Source of the DNA: an uncultured Prevotellaceae bacterium
GTDB lineage: Bacteria > Bacteroidota > Bacteroidia > Bacteroidales > Bacteroidaceae
NCBI GenBank assembly: GCA_900316355.1
Contig: ONCQ01000031.1
Location: 43,007-107,006, forward strand
Direction of reading: 5' to 3'
Length of the DNA: 64,000 nt
Position numbers and translations under genes: made by a program. The notes below the pieces were generated by a model. The model made no database searches. It was not told the origin of the DNA and saw only the letters and a list, made by a program, of their open reading frames with translations. This document shows positions 31,949-39,280 of this stretch, piece by piece; position 1 is the first letter of the stretch; each line of letters opens with the position of its first letter.

Positions 31949-33274
31949 ATGAAACATTATTCATGGATGGCAGTCTCGGCTTTGTTGCTGGGCTTCATGA
32001 TGTTAAACCTTACCTCATGCAGTAAGGATGAGGAGAATGGGACTGCTGCCCCGACAGAGACAGAGCAAGGCGGGAAAGAAGATTTTAAGCCCGTGGTAGT
32101 CCCCGATGTCGTGGTCACTGTGGATGACAGCGGCCAAGCCAATGGCGGTCACCACTTTCAGAAAATCGACGAGACCAGTTTCTACATTGATGATATCAAA
32201 TACACCGCTTCACAAGGGGATTTAATGGTTACTGGCTACAATGAAGCCTATTTCAAGGGCGCAGCCGTCATCATCTCGACCTTGAAGTATCAGGGGCGCA
32301 CGATGAATGTGACACGCGTTAAGGACGTTGCATTCAAGAATTGCACAATGATAACCTCATGCGTCATAGGAAATAAAGTTTCGCGCATTGGCAATGAGGC
32401 ATTTGACGGTTGTACCAGCCTGTCCTCTGTGACCATTCCCAGCAGCGTGACGAGTATTGGAGAGAAAGCATTTGAGCATTGCCGTGGCCTGAAATCAGTG
32501 GTTATTCCCATCGGTTTGATGAGCATTGGGGAGGGGGCATTTCATGATTGCAATGGTCTGACATCTGTGACTATTCCCAGTAGTGTGACGAGCATTGGTA
32601 GTTCCGCGTTCTCTGGTTGCAGCGGCCTGAAAACTGTAATCATTCCAAACGGTGTGACGAGCATTGAAACTTCTGCATTCTCTGGTTGCAGCGGTCTGAC
32701 CTCTGTGACTATTCCGAACAGCGTGACGTGCATTGATAATGAGGCATTCTATTTTTGCAGCGGTCTGACCTCTGTGACCATTCCGGGCAGTGTAACGAGC
32801 ATTGGTAGTTCCGCGTTCTCTGGTTGCAGCGGCCTAATCTCTTTGACCATTGGCAACAGCGTGACAAGCGTTGGGGACGATGCTTTCTTTGGTTGCGGCG
32901 GCCTGATTTCTGTGACCATTCCCAGCAGCGTGACAAGCATAGGAAATAGGGCGTTCGCTGTCTGTAGCAGCCTGATCTCAGTGACCATTCCTAACAGCGT
33001 GACGAGCATTGGACAGTATGCGTTCTATCAATGCCGCAGCTTGACCTCTGTGATTATTGGTAGCGGTGTAACGGGCATTGGAAGTTATGCGTTCGCTAAT
33101 TGCAGCGGCCTGCAGCATTTTTATTGCCACGCTGTGAATCCGCCCTCGACAGTGAGCACCGTGTTTTACGACGCCCCCATATCCTCTGCCACGTTCCATG
33201 TGCCAGCCGAGTCACTTGACGCATACAAGGCGAGAAGTCCTTGGAGTGAGTTTGGCACCATTGTGGCGCTGTAA
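31949..33274 (+). CDS. BspA-type leucine-rich-repeat surface lipoprotein
   Basis: A 441-residue lipoprotein (lipobox NLTSC, then SKDEENG). From residue ~85 to ~385 it is an array of about 12-13 LRR_5 repeats of 23 residues with core GLTSVTIPSSVTSIGSSAF. The end, VPAESLDAYKARSPWSEFGT, is the usual BspA-like cap. ATG 31949 is used because the in-frame ATG at 31910 lies upstream of or inside the -7 box. BspA-type proteins bind host matrix or other bacteria at the surface. The 69-bp repeat units are so alike in DNA that copy number could change by slippage or recombination. Confidence 0.85.
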   Translation: MKHYSWMAVSALLLGFMMLNLTSCSKDEENGTAAPTETEQGGKEDFKPVVVPDVVVTVDDSGQANGGHHFQKIDETSFYIDDIKYTASQGDLMVTGYNEAYFKGAAVIISTLKYQGRTMNVTRVKDVAFKNCTMITSCVIGNKVSRIGNEAFDGCTSLSSVTIPSSVTSIGEKAFEHCRGLKSVVIPIGLMSIGEGAFHDCNGLTSVTIPSSVTSIGSSAFSGCSGLKTVIIPNGVTSIETSAFSGCSGLTSVTIPNSVTCIDNEAFYFCSGLTSVTIPGSVTSIGSSAFSGCSGLISLTIGNSVTSVGDDAFFGCGGLISVTIPSSVTSIGNRAFAVCSSLISVTIPNSVTSIGQYAFYQCRSLTSVIIGSGVTGIGSYAFANCSGLQHFYCHAVNPPSTVSTVFYDAPISSATFHVPAESLDAYKARSPWSEFGTIVAL

Positions 33275-33321
33275 GGACAGATGGCGGGGCGGCCCATTCG
33301 GAAAACGGAATAACGAAAAAA

Positions 33322-33346
33322 GCCGCCGCAATCGAAACAAGGCGGC
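33322..33346 (+). terminator. Hairpin after the LRR gene
   Basis: GCCGCC(G) pairs with (AA)GGCGGC around ~12 bases and is followed by A-rich, not T-rich, sequence. It is a weak terminator candidate 47 bp after the stop codon. Confidence 0.4.
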
Positions 33347-33430
33347 AAAAATCTCGGATGTGCTTCATTATGAGGCACATCTTTTTTTGCGCGAATAATC
33401 ATCCTGAACTTTCGGAAGTGTTTTTTATTG

Positions 33431-33550
33431 ATCAAGAATTAGAGAATTTTCTAGCTTTTGCAAAGCAAAAGACATTCTATTCATTCTCATCAATTCATAA
33501 GACAGCGTATTGTATATTGAGAAAAATTCTCCAATTCTCTAATTCTTGAT
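33431..33550. repeat. MITE-like element, complete copy (120 bp)
   Basis: Both ends carry the inverted sequence ATCAAGAATTAGAGAATT. The interior recurs in opposite orientation at 44284-44374. No coding capacity of its own; a short frame runs through it on the plus strand. It occupies most of the gene-free stretch 33275-33615; nothing else is seen there apart from the hairpin at 33322. Confidence 0.8.
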
Positions 33551-33615
33551 AGAAATAAAATACTTGACAGACAACAAGTTGTTTACATCCGAAACTTGAA
33601 TTATTTATTATTATC

Positions 33616-34131
33616 TTACTTCTTTCTTTTATACTTCCTATTCTTATACTCACCCTCTATTTCAAGGATGCCTTCGTCCACGAGTTGTTTCAGATAGTCG
33701 CGGGTTCTTGAGGGCTTAAGTCCGATGGCCCGTTGCATGTCGCCGCTCTCCGTCAGATACTCATAGAGATTGTTCTTCCTAAAGTAGCGTGCCGTCTTTT
33801 CGTAGCCTGGCATATAGCGTTGCAAGTCGGGCAGCAAATCCTCGTAGGTCTCATAGTGCTTGGTGGAAAGCTGAGGCAGGAAGTGAAGCAGGAACCAGAA
33901 CTCGGTACAAGGGTTGGTTTCAATCCAAATGACGTTGCGCGGGCTCCTCTTCTTCATCTTCTGAAAAGCCGCCATCTCTTTCGGCCGGCTGAGCAGGCGG
34001 TCCATATCCACGACACACACCACGTAGTCCATCTCGCGCTTCACATAGTCCTCAGCCATCTTCGCCATGTGCCGGATGTCGGAATGCTGGGGAAAGTCAG
34101 GTACCACCTTGAACTTGTAGCGGCGAGCCAC
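33616..34131 (-). CDS. RloB-like protein, 5' end apparently lost
   Basis: The frame gives 171 residues from a GTG at 34131. RloB-like blocks are VVPDFPQHSDIRHMAKMAED, MDYVVCVVDMDRLLSRPKEM and WIETNPCTEFWFLLHF. RloB proteins (~200 residues) are linked to restriction/anti-phage loci. The open frame continues upstream without any start codon to a stop at 34225-34227 and still reads family-like (NDETDEYIFNYDSLRVARRY), so the true N-terminus with its Gly-rich EGxTE-type loop is missing or altered. The promoter of the next gene lies just beyond. The C-terminal ~35 residues look like a winged helix. Confidence 0.6.
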   Translation of the reverse strand: MARRYKFKVVPDFPQHSDIRHMAKMAEDYVKREMDYVVCVVDMDRLLSRPKEMAAFQKMKKRSPRNVIWIETNPCTEFWFLLHFLPQLSTKHYETYEDLLPDLQRYMPGYEKTARYFRKNNLYEYLTESGDMQRAIGLKPSRTRDYLKQLVDEGILEIEGEYKNRKYKRKK

Positions 34132-34238
34132 GCGGAGGCTGTCATAATTAAAAATGTATTCATCAGTTTCATCATTCCATTTTCTCCCAAACTCCCAACT
34201 TTTTCCCCTCTTTCTGATTGCACGTCAGAAATAATGTG

Positions 34239-34246
34239 TACCTTTG
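34239..34246 (+). promoter_or_regulatory. -7 box of the PCMD lipoprotein gene
   Basis: TACCTTTG, 33 bases before ATG 34280. It sits where the 5' end of the divergent RloB gene should be. Confidence 0.75.
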
Positions 34247-34279
34247 TGCAAATAATTACAATTTTTTCTATAGTTCATT

Positions 34280-35530
34280 ATGAAAGCAAATGCCCATAAT
34301 TTGTATGGTTACACCTTGATAGGTGTGATGACATTGATGATTTTTGCAGCGTGTAGCAAAGACTCAGATAACAGGCCGGTGAAAGAGGTGCCGTCTGAAG
34401 AAGAGCAAGGTGGCATCCCCGAGAACCCCGATGAGAACACAGGTGCAGATAATCTGAAGGATTTGGTAGTGACCGGCGGATGCAAGGTGATTGAAGAAGG
34501 CAAGATGGGAATGTTATTATACGGGTACGTGAATGATGTCAGACCATCGGAAATGGGCTTTGTGTACAGCACCTATGAGGACTTCCGAGATGCTAACCGG
34601 GTCACAGTAAGTGCATTTGACAGAGGAACTGACAATCGTAGGTTTAGCGCTTCCATATCCAACATTAAGGAAGGAACGAAGTACTATTACTATGCTTATG
34701 TTAAAATCGAGGGCGTAGAATATTCCGCAAATGATGTATATATCTTTACGGTCAAATATGGCGACTTAGCAAATCCTTACTTTGACTTTGAAGAGTTTCA
34801 TTTGGAAACTATAAAGGATGGTGATCCATACCCATTTTATGTTTGGACAGAAAGTGGCCAGGAATGGTGGGCCAGCGGTAATGCAGGATACCGATATACT
34901 GGTTTAAAGGCTCAACCCTTGGAATATCCTTCATGCCCGGACAACGGTGGAGTGGATGGAGGCTACTGCCTCAAACTGACGACGCGTGACACAGGGCCTT
35001 TGGGAGCAATGGTTGGAATGCGCGTTGCTGCGGGGAACCTTTTCACAGGTCATTTCGATGCTCGAGAAGCCCTTGGCAACACTCTTGCTGCTACCCAAAT
35101 GGGTATGCCATTTGCACATAAGCCTATCAGAATATCGGGCTTTTATAAGTATCAGGCAGGAGAAAAAATGCAAGACAAGAATGGACGCGAAATCGTAGGT
35201 GAAAGAGACGCTCCTGATATCTATTGCGTTGTCTATAAAAACATTGATGCCAATGGGAACCGCATACAATTAGATGGCTCTAACATTTTTACCAGTCCCG
35301 CTATAGTAGGAATAGGCCGCATAAAGAGAGACGAAATCGACTTTAGCAACCAATGGGTTGGCTTCAACATTCCCATAGTGTACGTGGTTCCTGTTGACAA
35401 AAGTGACGTTAAGAACAACCTGTACAGCACCGCTATCGTTTTTACCTCGAGTATCCGCGGAGCAGAGTTTGTCGGTGCCCCCGGCAGTACCCTATGGATT
35501 GATAACGTGAAACTCGAATCGGAATACTAA
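34280..35530 (+). CDS. PCMD-domain surface lipoprotein
   Basis: A 416-residue lipoprotein (lipobox FAAC, Cys25, then SKDSDNRP). Residues ~60-155 look like a beta-sandwich/Fn3-like domain (LVVTGGCKVIEEGKMGMLLY, KYYYYAYVKIEGVEY). Residues ~165-416 match the putative carbohydrate metabolism domain (PCMD): WWASGNAGYRYTG, GYCLKLTTRDTG, AAGNLFTGHF, KPIRISGFYKYQAGEKM and the end GSTLWIDNVKLES. Role inferred: surface glycan binding. It is monocistronic with a good terminator. Confidence 0.8.
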   Translation: MKANAHNLYGYTLIGVMTLMIFAACSKDSDNRPVKEVPSEEEQGGIPENPDENTGADNLKDLVVTGGCKVIEEGKMGMLLYGYVNDVRPSEMGFVYSTYEDFRDANRVTVSAFDRGTDNRRFSASISNIKEGTKYYYYAYVKIEGVEYSANDVYIFTVKYGDLANPYFDFEEFHLETIKDGDPYPFYVWTESGQEWWASGNAGYRYTGLKAQPLEYPSCPDNGGVDGGYCLKLTTRDTGPLGAMVGMRVAAGNLFTGHFDAREALGNTLAATQMGMPFAHKPIRISGFYKYQAGEKMQDKNGREIVGERDAPDIYCVVYKNIDANGNRIQLDGSNIFTSPAIVGIGRIKRDEIDFSNQWVGFNIPIVYVVPVDKSDVKNNLYSTAIVFTSSIRGAEFVGAPGSTLWIDNVKLESEY

Positions 35531-35546
35531 ACCATCCATACCCCCT

Positions 35547-35587
35547 CAGCACACGAGCCTTCCACTTGGCCCGTGTGCTGCTTTTTC
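35547..35587 (+). terminator. Terminator of the PCMD lipoprotein gene
   Basis: CAGCACACG pairs with CGTGTGCTG, followed by CTTTTTC, 17 bp after the stop. Confidence 0.8.
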
Positions 35588-35640
35588 ACCTCTCTCATTT
35601 CTTTTTTTCGCTCTTTTGCTTGCAGGTCAGGAATAATCGC

Positions 35641-35648
35641 TACCTTTG
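35641..35648 (+). promoter_or_regulatory. -7 box of the REP-associated transposase gene
   Basis: TACCTTTG, 41 bases before ATG 35690. The 25 bases before it resemble those before the box at 34239. Confidence 0.75.
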
Positions 35649-35689
35649 CAGCGCTTTGGGTGCTCCCTGTGAGCAGATAGGCTAAGAAA

Positions 35690-36894
35690 ATGGTTGGACA
35701 AGATAAATGGCAATGGCAGGAGCCGGGGACGGCATGGCGGGGCGTCGGGGTGTACCATGTCACGCTGACGGTGCCGTCGCGCGAGCCGTTGCTTGGGACA
35801 TTGGTGATTCCGGATCGCGATCCCTCAAAGGCGCGGATAGAGCGGACTGCCTTGGGAGAGGCTGTGGTCGGAGAGTTGTACGTGATGTGCAGGCATTATC
35901 CGGCCATCCGCATCCTGCAGTTCAGCCTGATGCCTGACCATCTGCATGCTGTTATCCAGGTGACACGGGTGATGGAAACGAGCATCCGCAGCGTGATACG
36001 CGGATATTGGCAGGGGGTGAAGAAACATGGCAGGGCTTATTCTTTGGCTCTTGCTGCCGAATTAAATTCGGACACAACGGACGAAGGGGGCCGCGATTCG
36101 GAGACAACGAACGAAGGGAACGGGAATTCGGACACAACGGACGAAGGGGGCCGCGATTCGGAGCGGAGACAACGAACGAAGGGGGCCGCGATTCGGAGAC
36201 AACAAACGAAGGGAAGGGGAACGCAATCGAGGGAAATGCGGGGACAACGAACGCAATCGAGGGAAATGCGGGGGGAATGAACGAAGGGGGCTATGCTTTT
36301 CCGGTGTTTACGGAGCGCCCGTTTATTCGGCCGTTGTCCCGCCGTGGGCAGCTGCATACAATGATTCAGTATGTCAGGATGAACCCGCAACGGTTGGCTA
36401 CCAAGCGCTTGAGGCCGGGCTATTTCCGTGTGCAGAAGGAGATTGGGATTGGCGGAAGGGTGTATGACGGCGTGGGGAATATGACGATACTGACGGCTGA
36501 CTGTTTTGACACCGTGCATGTGCGTCGCATGATGGTGGAAGAGGCGCAACATGGCGCAACGGAAAGGCTGAGGAATTACATGAATTCCTGTGTGCTGAAG
36601 GCCCGAAAGGGTGTTGTCATGGTTTCTCCTTTCATCTCGCCTCATGAGAAGCAGGTGATGGATGTCCTGCTTCGTGAGCAACGCCCTTTCATCTTTCTGG
36701 CGGACAATGGCTTCAGGGAGTATTATAAGCCGTCGGATGTGCTCTTTGATGCTTGTGCGGCGGGGCGTGTGCTGATACTGAGTCCGTGGCCATACGATGC
36801 CCAAAAGCGGCACATCAGCCGCGCGGAGTGCGTGCAGTTGAATGCGATGGCAGCGGAGATTTGCGAATCTTTGAATGCTCACCCAAACGTATAG
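35690..36894 (+). pseudogene. REP-associated tyrosine transposase (RAYT), frameshifted
   Basis: Frame one (from 35690) carries the Y1-transposase HUH motif (SLMPDHLHAVI, His84/His86). Frame two (to 36894) carries the expected tyrosine block (IQYVRMNPQRL) and a C-terminal region with VMVSPFISPHEKQVMDVLL and RVLILSPWPYD. Both frames read the same Thr/Glu/Gly repeat (DTTDEGGRDSETTNEG), so they are halves of one ~399-residue gene. The break is a duplicated CGGAG at 36159-36168; removing five bases restores one frame. Frame one alone runs to 36280, without the tyrosine. RAYTs move REP-type palindromes and are usually single-copy. Confidence 0.8.
36065..36275 (+). repeat. 30-bp minisatellite inside the RAYT gene
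   Basis: About five units of ATTCGGAGACAACGAACGAA followed by GGGGGCCGCG (with variants), then two units of CGCAATCGAGGGAAATGCGG. One unit carries the extra CGGAG that breaks the frame. Confidence 0.85.
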
Positions 36895-36992
36895 GGCGGC
36901 CCGTGTGCTGTTTTTTGATGGGGGTGGAGGGAATATAGGATGGGGCAGGGTTAAAATTTCCGTTCTTTTGCTTGCGTTTCGCGAAATGTTTG

Positions 36993-37000
36993 TATCTTTG
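36993..37000 (+). promoter_or_regulatory. -7 box of the arabinogalactan gene set
   Basis: TATCTTTG followed by CG, 27 bases before ATG 37028. Confidence 0.75.
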
Positions 37001-37027
37001 CGCGGAAAAACAATCAAAACGGATGTT

Positions 37028-39220
37028 ATGCATGCATCCATAAAACAGATACTACACATGAAACATGAAGGCGGAATGAAACGCGCGACGCTGGCGCTGA
37101 TGCTGGCGGCGGCTGCGGCGGCAACTCCTATGCAGGAGATGATGGGAGCAGCTGGGATGGCTGAGGCGCAGACGGCTGAGGCTAAGGCACAGACGGCTGT
37201 GAAGGGTAAGGCATCAAAGGCGGCGAAGGCTGTGAAGGCGATGGCGGCGCCGGCAGGCGGCAAGGCCATCAGCGATGAGCTGATAGGTATCTTCTTCGAG
37301 GATATCAGCTCGTCGGCCGACGGCGGCCTGTATGCGGAGCTGGTGCAGAACGGCTCCTTCGAGTATAACATGACGGAGCACGACGGGTGGGGGCCCGGCA
37401 CGGCGTGGCATCTGCTGCGCCCAGGCCATTCGCTGGGTTATGTGGAGGCGCGCATGGATGCGCCGCTGCACCCGAACAACCCGACATATATGCGCATCTG
37501 CACGGAGCGCGTGGGGCGCTACTACGACTTCGACGGCTGGACGGGCGTGGGCCTGGAGAACCGCGGCTTCGAGGGCATCTGCGTGAAGGCTGGCGAGCGC
37601 TATGACTTCTCGGCTTTCATGAGGAACCCCCTGGCGACATCGGCGGAGGAGATAGCCACCGAGGTGCGCGTGGCGCTTGTGGAGCCGCAGGGCTGGGGCA
37701 AGTCGCCCAAGCTGCTGGCGGAGGCTACGCTGACGGTGGGCGCGCTGATGGGCGCCGACGGCAAGGCGTGCTGGCAGAGGTATGCTGCCGCGCTGACACC
37801 CTCGGAGGACTGCACACGGGCGACGCTGCAGGTGCTCGTGATGACGCCCGGGGCGCTGGACATCGACTTCGTGTCGCTGATGCCGGCGGACACGTATATG
37901 GGCCACGGGCTGCGCAAGGACCTGACGCAGGCGCTGGCCGACCTGCATCCTCAGTTCCTGCGCTTCCCCGGCGGATGCATCGTGCATGGCGGCGGTGACG
38001 GCTTCTGGAACACCTACCGCTGGAAGCAGACCATAGGGCCGCGCGAGCAGCGCCGCGCGCAGAAGAACACCTGGGGCTACCATCAGTCGATGGGCCTTGG
38101 CTACTACGAGTATTTCCAACTCTGCGAGGACCTGCAGATGGCGCCCCTGCCCATCCTGCCGTGCGGCGTTAGCTGCCAGGGTGCCGGTGGTGGCTGGAGC
38201 ATGCGTGACCAGGCACAGGACGTGGTGCCGATGGAGGCGATGGACGAGTGGGTGCAGGATGCCCTGGACCTCATCGAATGGGCCAACGGCGACGCGGCGA
38301 CGAGCGTGTGGGCGCGGATGCGTGCCGAGGCGGGACATCCCGAGCCGTTTGGCCTGAAATACCTGGGCATCGGCAACGAGGAGCGCATCTCGCCGGAGTT
38401 CGCGGAGCGCTTCAAATATATGTATAACAAGGTGCACCAGGCACATCCCGAGATTATCATCGTGGGCACGGCAGGCCCCGGCTCGCACCCGGGAAACGGC
38501 GACTTCGAGAACGGCTGGAAGCTGGCCGAGGAGCTGGGGATGCCCATCATCGACGAGCACTACTACGAGCGCCATGACTACTTCCTGAACTCGCGGCAGT
38601 ATGACAAATACCCCCGCAACCGCCAGACGAAGGTCTATCTGGGCGAGTATGCCGCCAAGGACAAGAAGCTCATCGACGCGCTGGCGGAGGGCCTCTATCT
38701 GCTGCATGTCGAGCGCAACGGCGATGTGGTGTGCATGACGAGCTATGCGCCGCTCTTCGCCCGCAAGGGGGCCACGAACTGGAACCCCGACCTAATCTAC
38801 TTTGACAACGAACGGCCGTACCTGACGTGCAGCTACTACGTGCAGCAGCTCTTCGGACAGTCGGCAGGGCAGTACTACTACGGCGACTGCGTGCGCTTCG
38901 AAGGCGACGCGGAGGGCGTCGTGCAGCCCGTGGAGAAGAGCCGCTACGGGCAGTCGGTCATCCTGAACACACAGTCGCGCCGCCTCTTTGTGAAGCTCTG
39001 CAACGCGGGCAGCGAGGCGAAGACGGCACACGTGGACCTCAGCCGCTTCAAGGGCCTGAAGAAGACGGCCACGAAGACCGTGCTGACGGGAGAGCCCGAG
39101 GCCGAGAATAACTACGAGGCACAGCCCATAGCGCCGCAGCGCAGCAGCGTGCAGGCACAGAAGAAGTTCAGCGTGGAGCTGCAGCCCTACAGCTTCGTGA
39201 TGATGGAATATGAGCTGTAA
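37028..39220 (+). CDS. Alpha-L-arabinofuranosidase (GH51)
   Basis: About 730 residues. An Ala-rich signal region (MKRATLALMLAAAAAATP from ATG 37076) is followed by a low-complexity Ala/Lys linker. A carbohydrate-binding-like region follows (NGSFEYN), and then the GH51 barrel with acid/base Glu ~451 in YLGIGNEER and nucleophile Glu ~540 in KVYLGEYAAKD. It removes arabinofuranose side chains from arabinan or arabinogalactan. The frame is open from 36875, but the -7 box excludes that start; ATG 37028, 37058 and 37076 are candidates. The next two genes follow within 60 bp and by overlap. Confidence 0.9.
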   Translation: MHASIKQILHMKHEGGMKRATLALMLAAAAAATPMQEMMGAAGMAEAQTAEAKAQTAVKGKASKAAKAVKAMAAPAGGKAISDELIGIFFEDISSSADGGLYAELVQNGSFEYNMTEHDGWGPGTAWHLLRPGHSLGYVEARMDAPLHPNNPTYMRICTERVGRYYDFDGWTGVGLENRGFEGICVKAGERYDFSAFMRNPLATSAEEIATEVRVALVEPQGWGKSPKLLAEATLTVGALMGADGKACWQRYAAALTPSEDCTRATLQVLVMTPGALDIDFVSLMPADTYMGHGLRKDLTQALADLHPQFLRFPGGCIVHGGGDGFWNTYRWKQTIGPREQRRAQKNTWGYHQSMGLGYYEYFQLCEDLQMAPLPILPCGVSCQGAGGGWSMRDQAQDVVPMEAMDEWVQDALDLIEWANGDAATSVWARMRAEAGHPEPFGLKYLGIGNEERISPEFAERFKYMYNKVHQAHPEIIIVGTAGPGSHPGNGDFENGWKLAEELGMPIIDEHYYERHDYFLNSRQYDKYPRNRQTKVYLGEYAAKDKKLIDALAEGLYLLHVERNGDVVCMTSYAPLFARKGATNWNPDLIYFDNERPYLTCSYYVQQLFGQSAGQYYYGDCVRFEGDAEGVVQPVEKSRYGQSVILNTQSRRLFVKLCNAGSEAKTAHVDLSRFKGLKKTATKTVLTGEPEAENNYEAQPIAPQRSSVQAQKKFSVELQPYSFVMMEYEL

Positions 39221-39280
39221 GATCACCTATATACAGCATAAGAAATAACTACCATTCAAAGAAATAAAAAACCATTTGAG

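Noticed and set aside
36065-36275. 30-bp repeats considered as a CRISPR array
   Set aside because: The units are contiguous with no unique spacers and are translated in frame as part of the RAYT gene. The LRR repeats at 32.4-33.1 kb were rejected for the same reason.
37214-38707. 497-codon open frame antisense to the GH51 gene
   Set aside because: Arg/His/Ala-rich shadow of a high-G/C coding region with an intact GH51 frame on the other strand.
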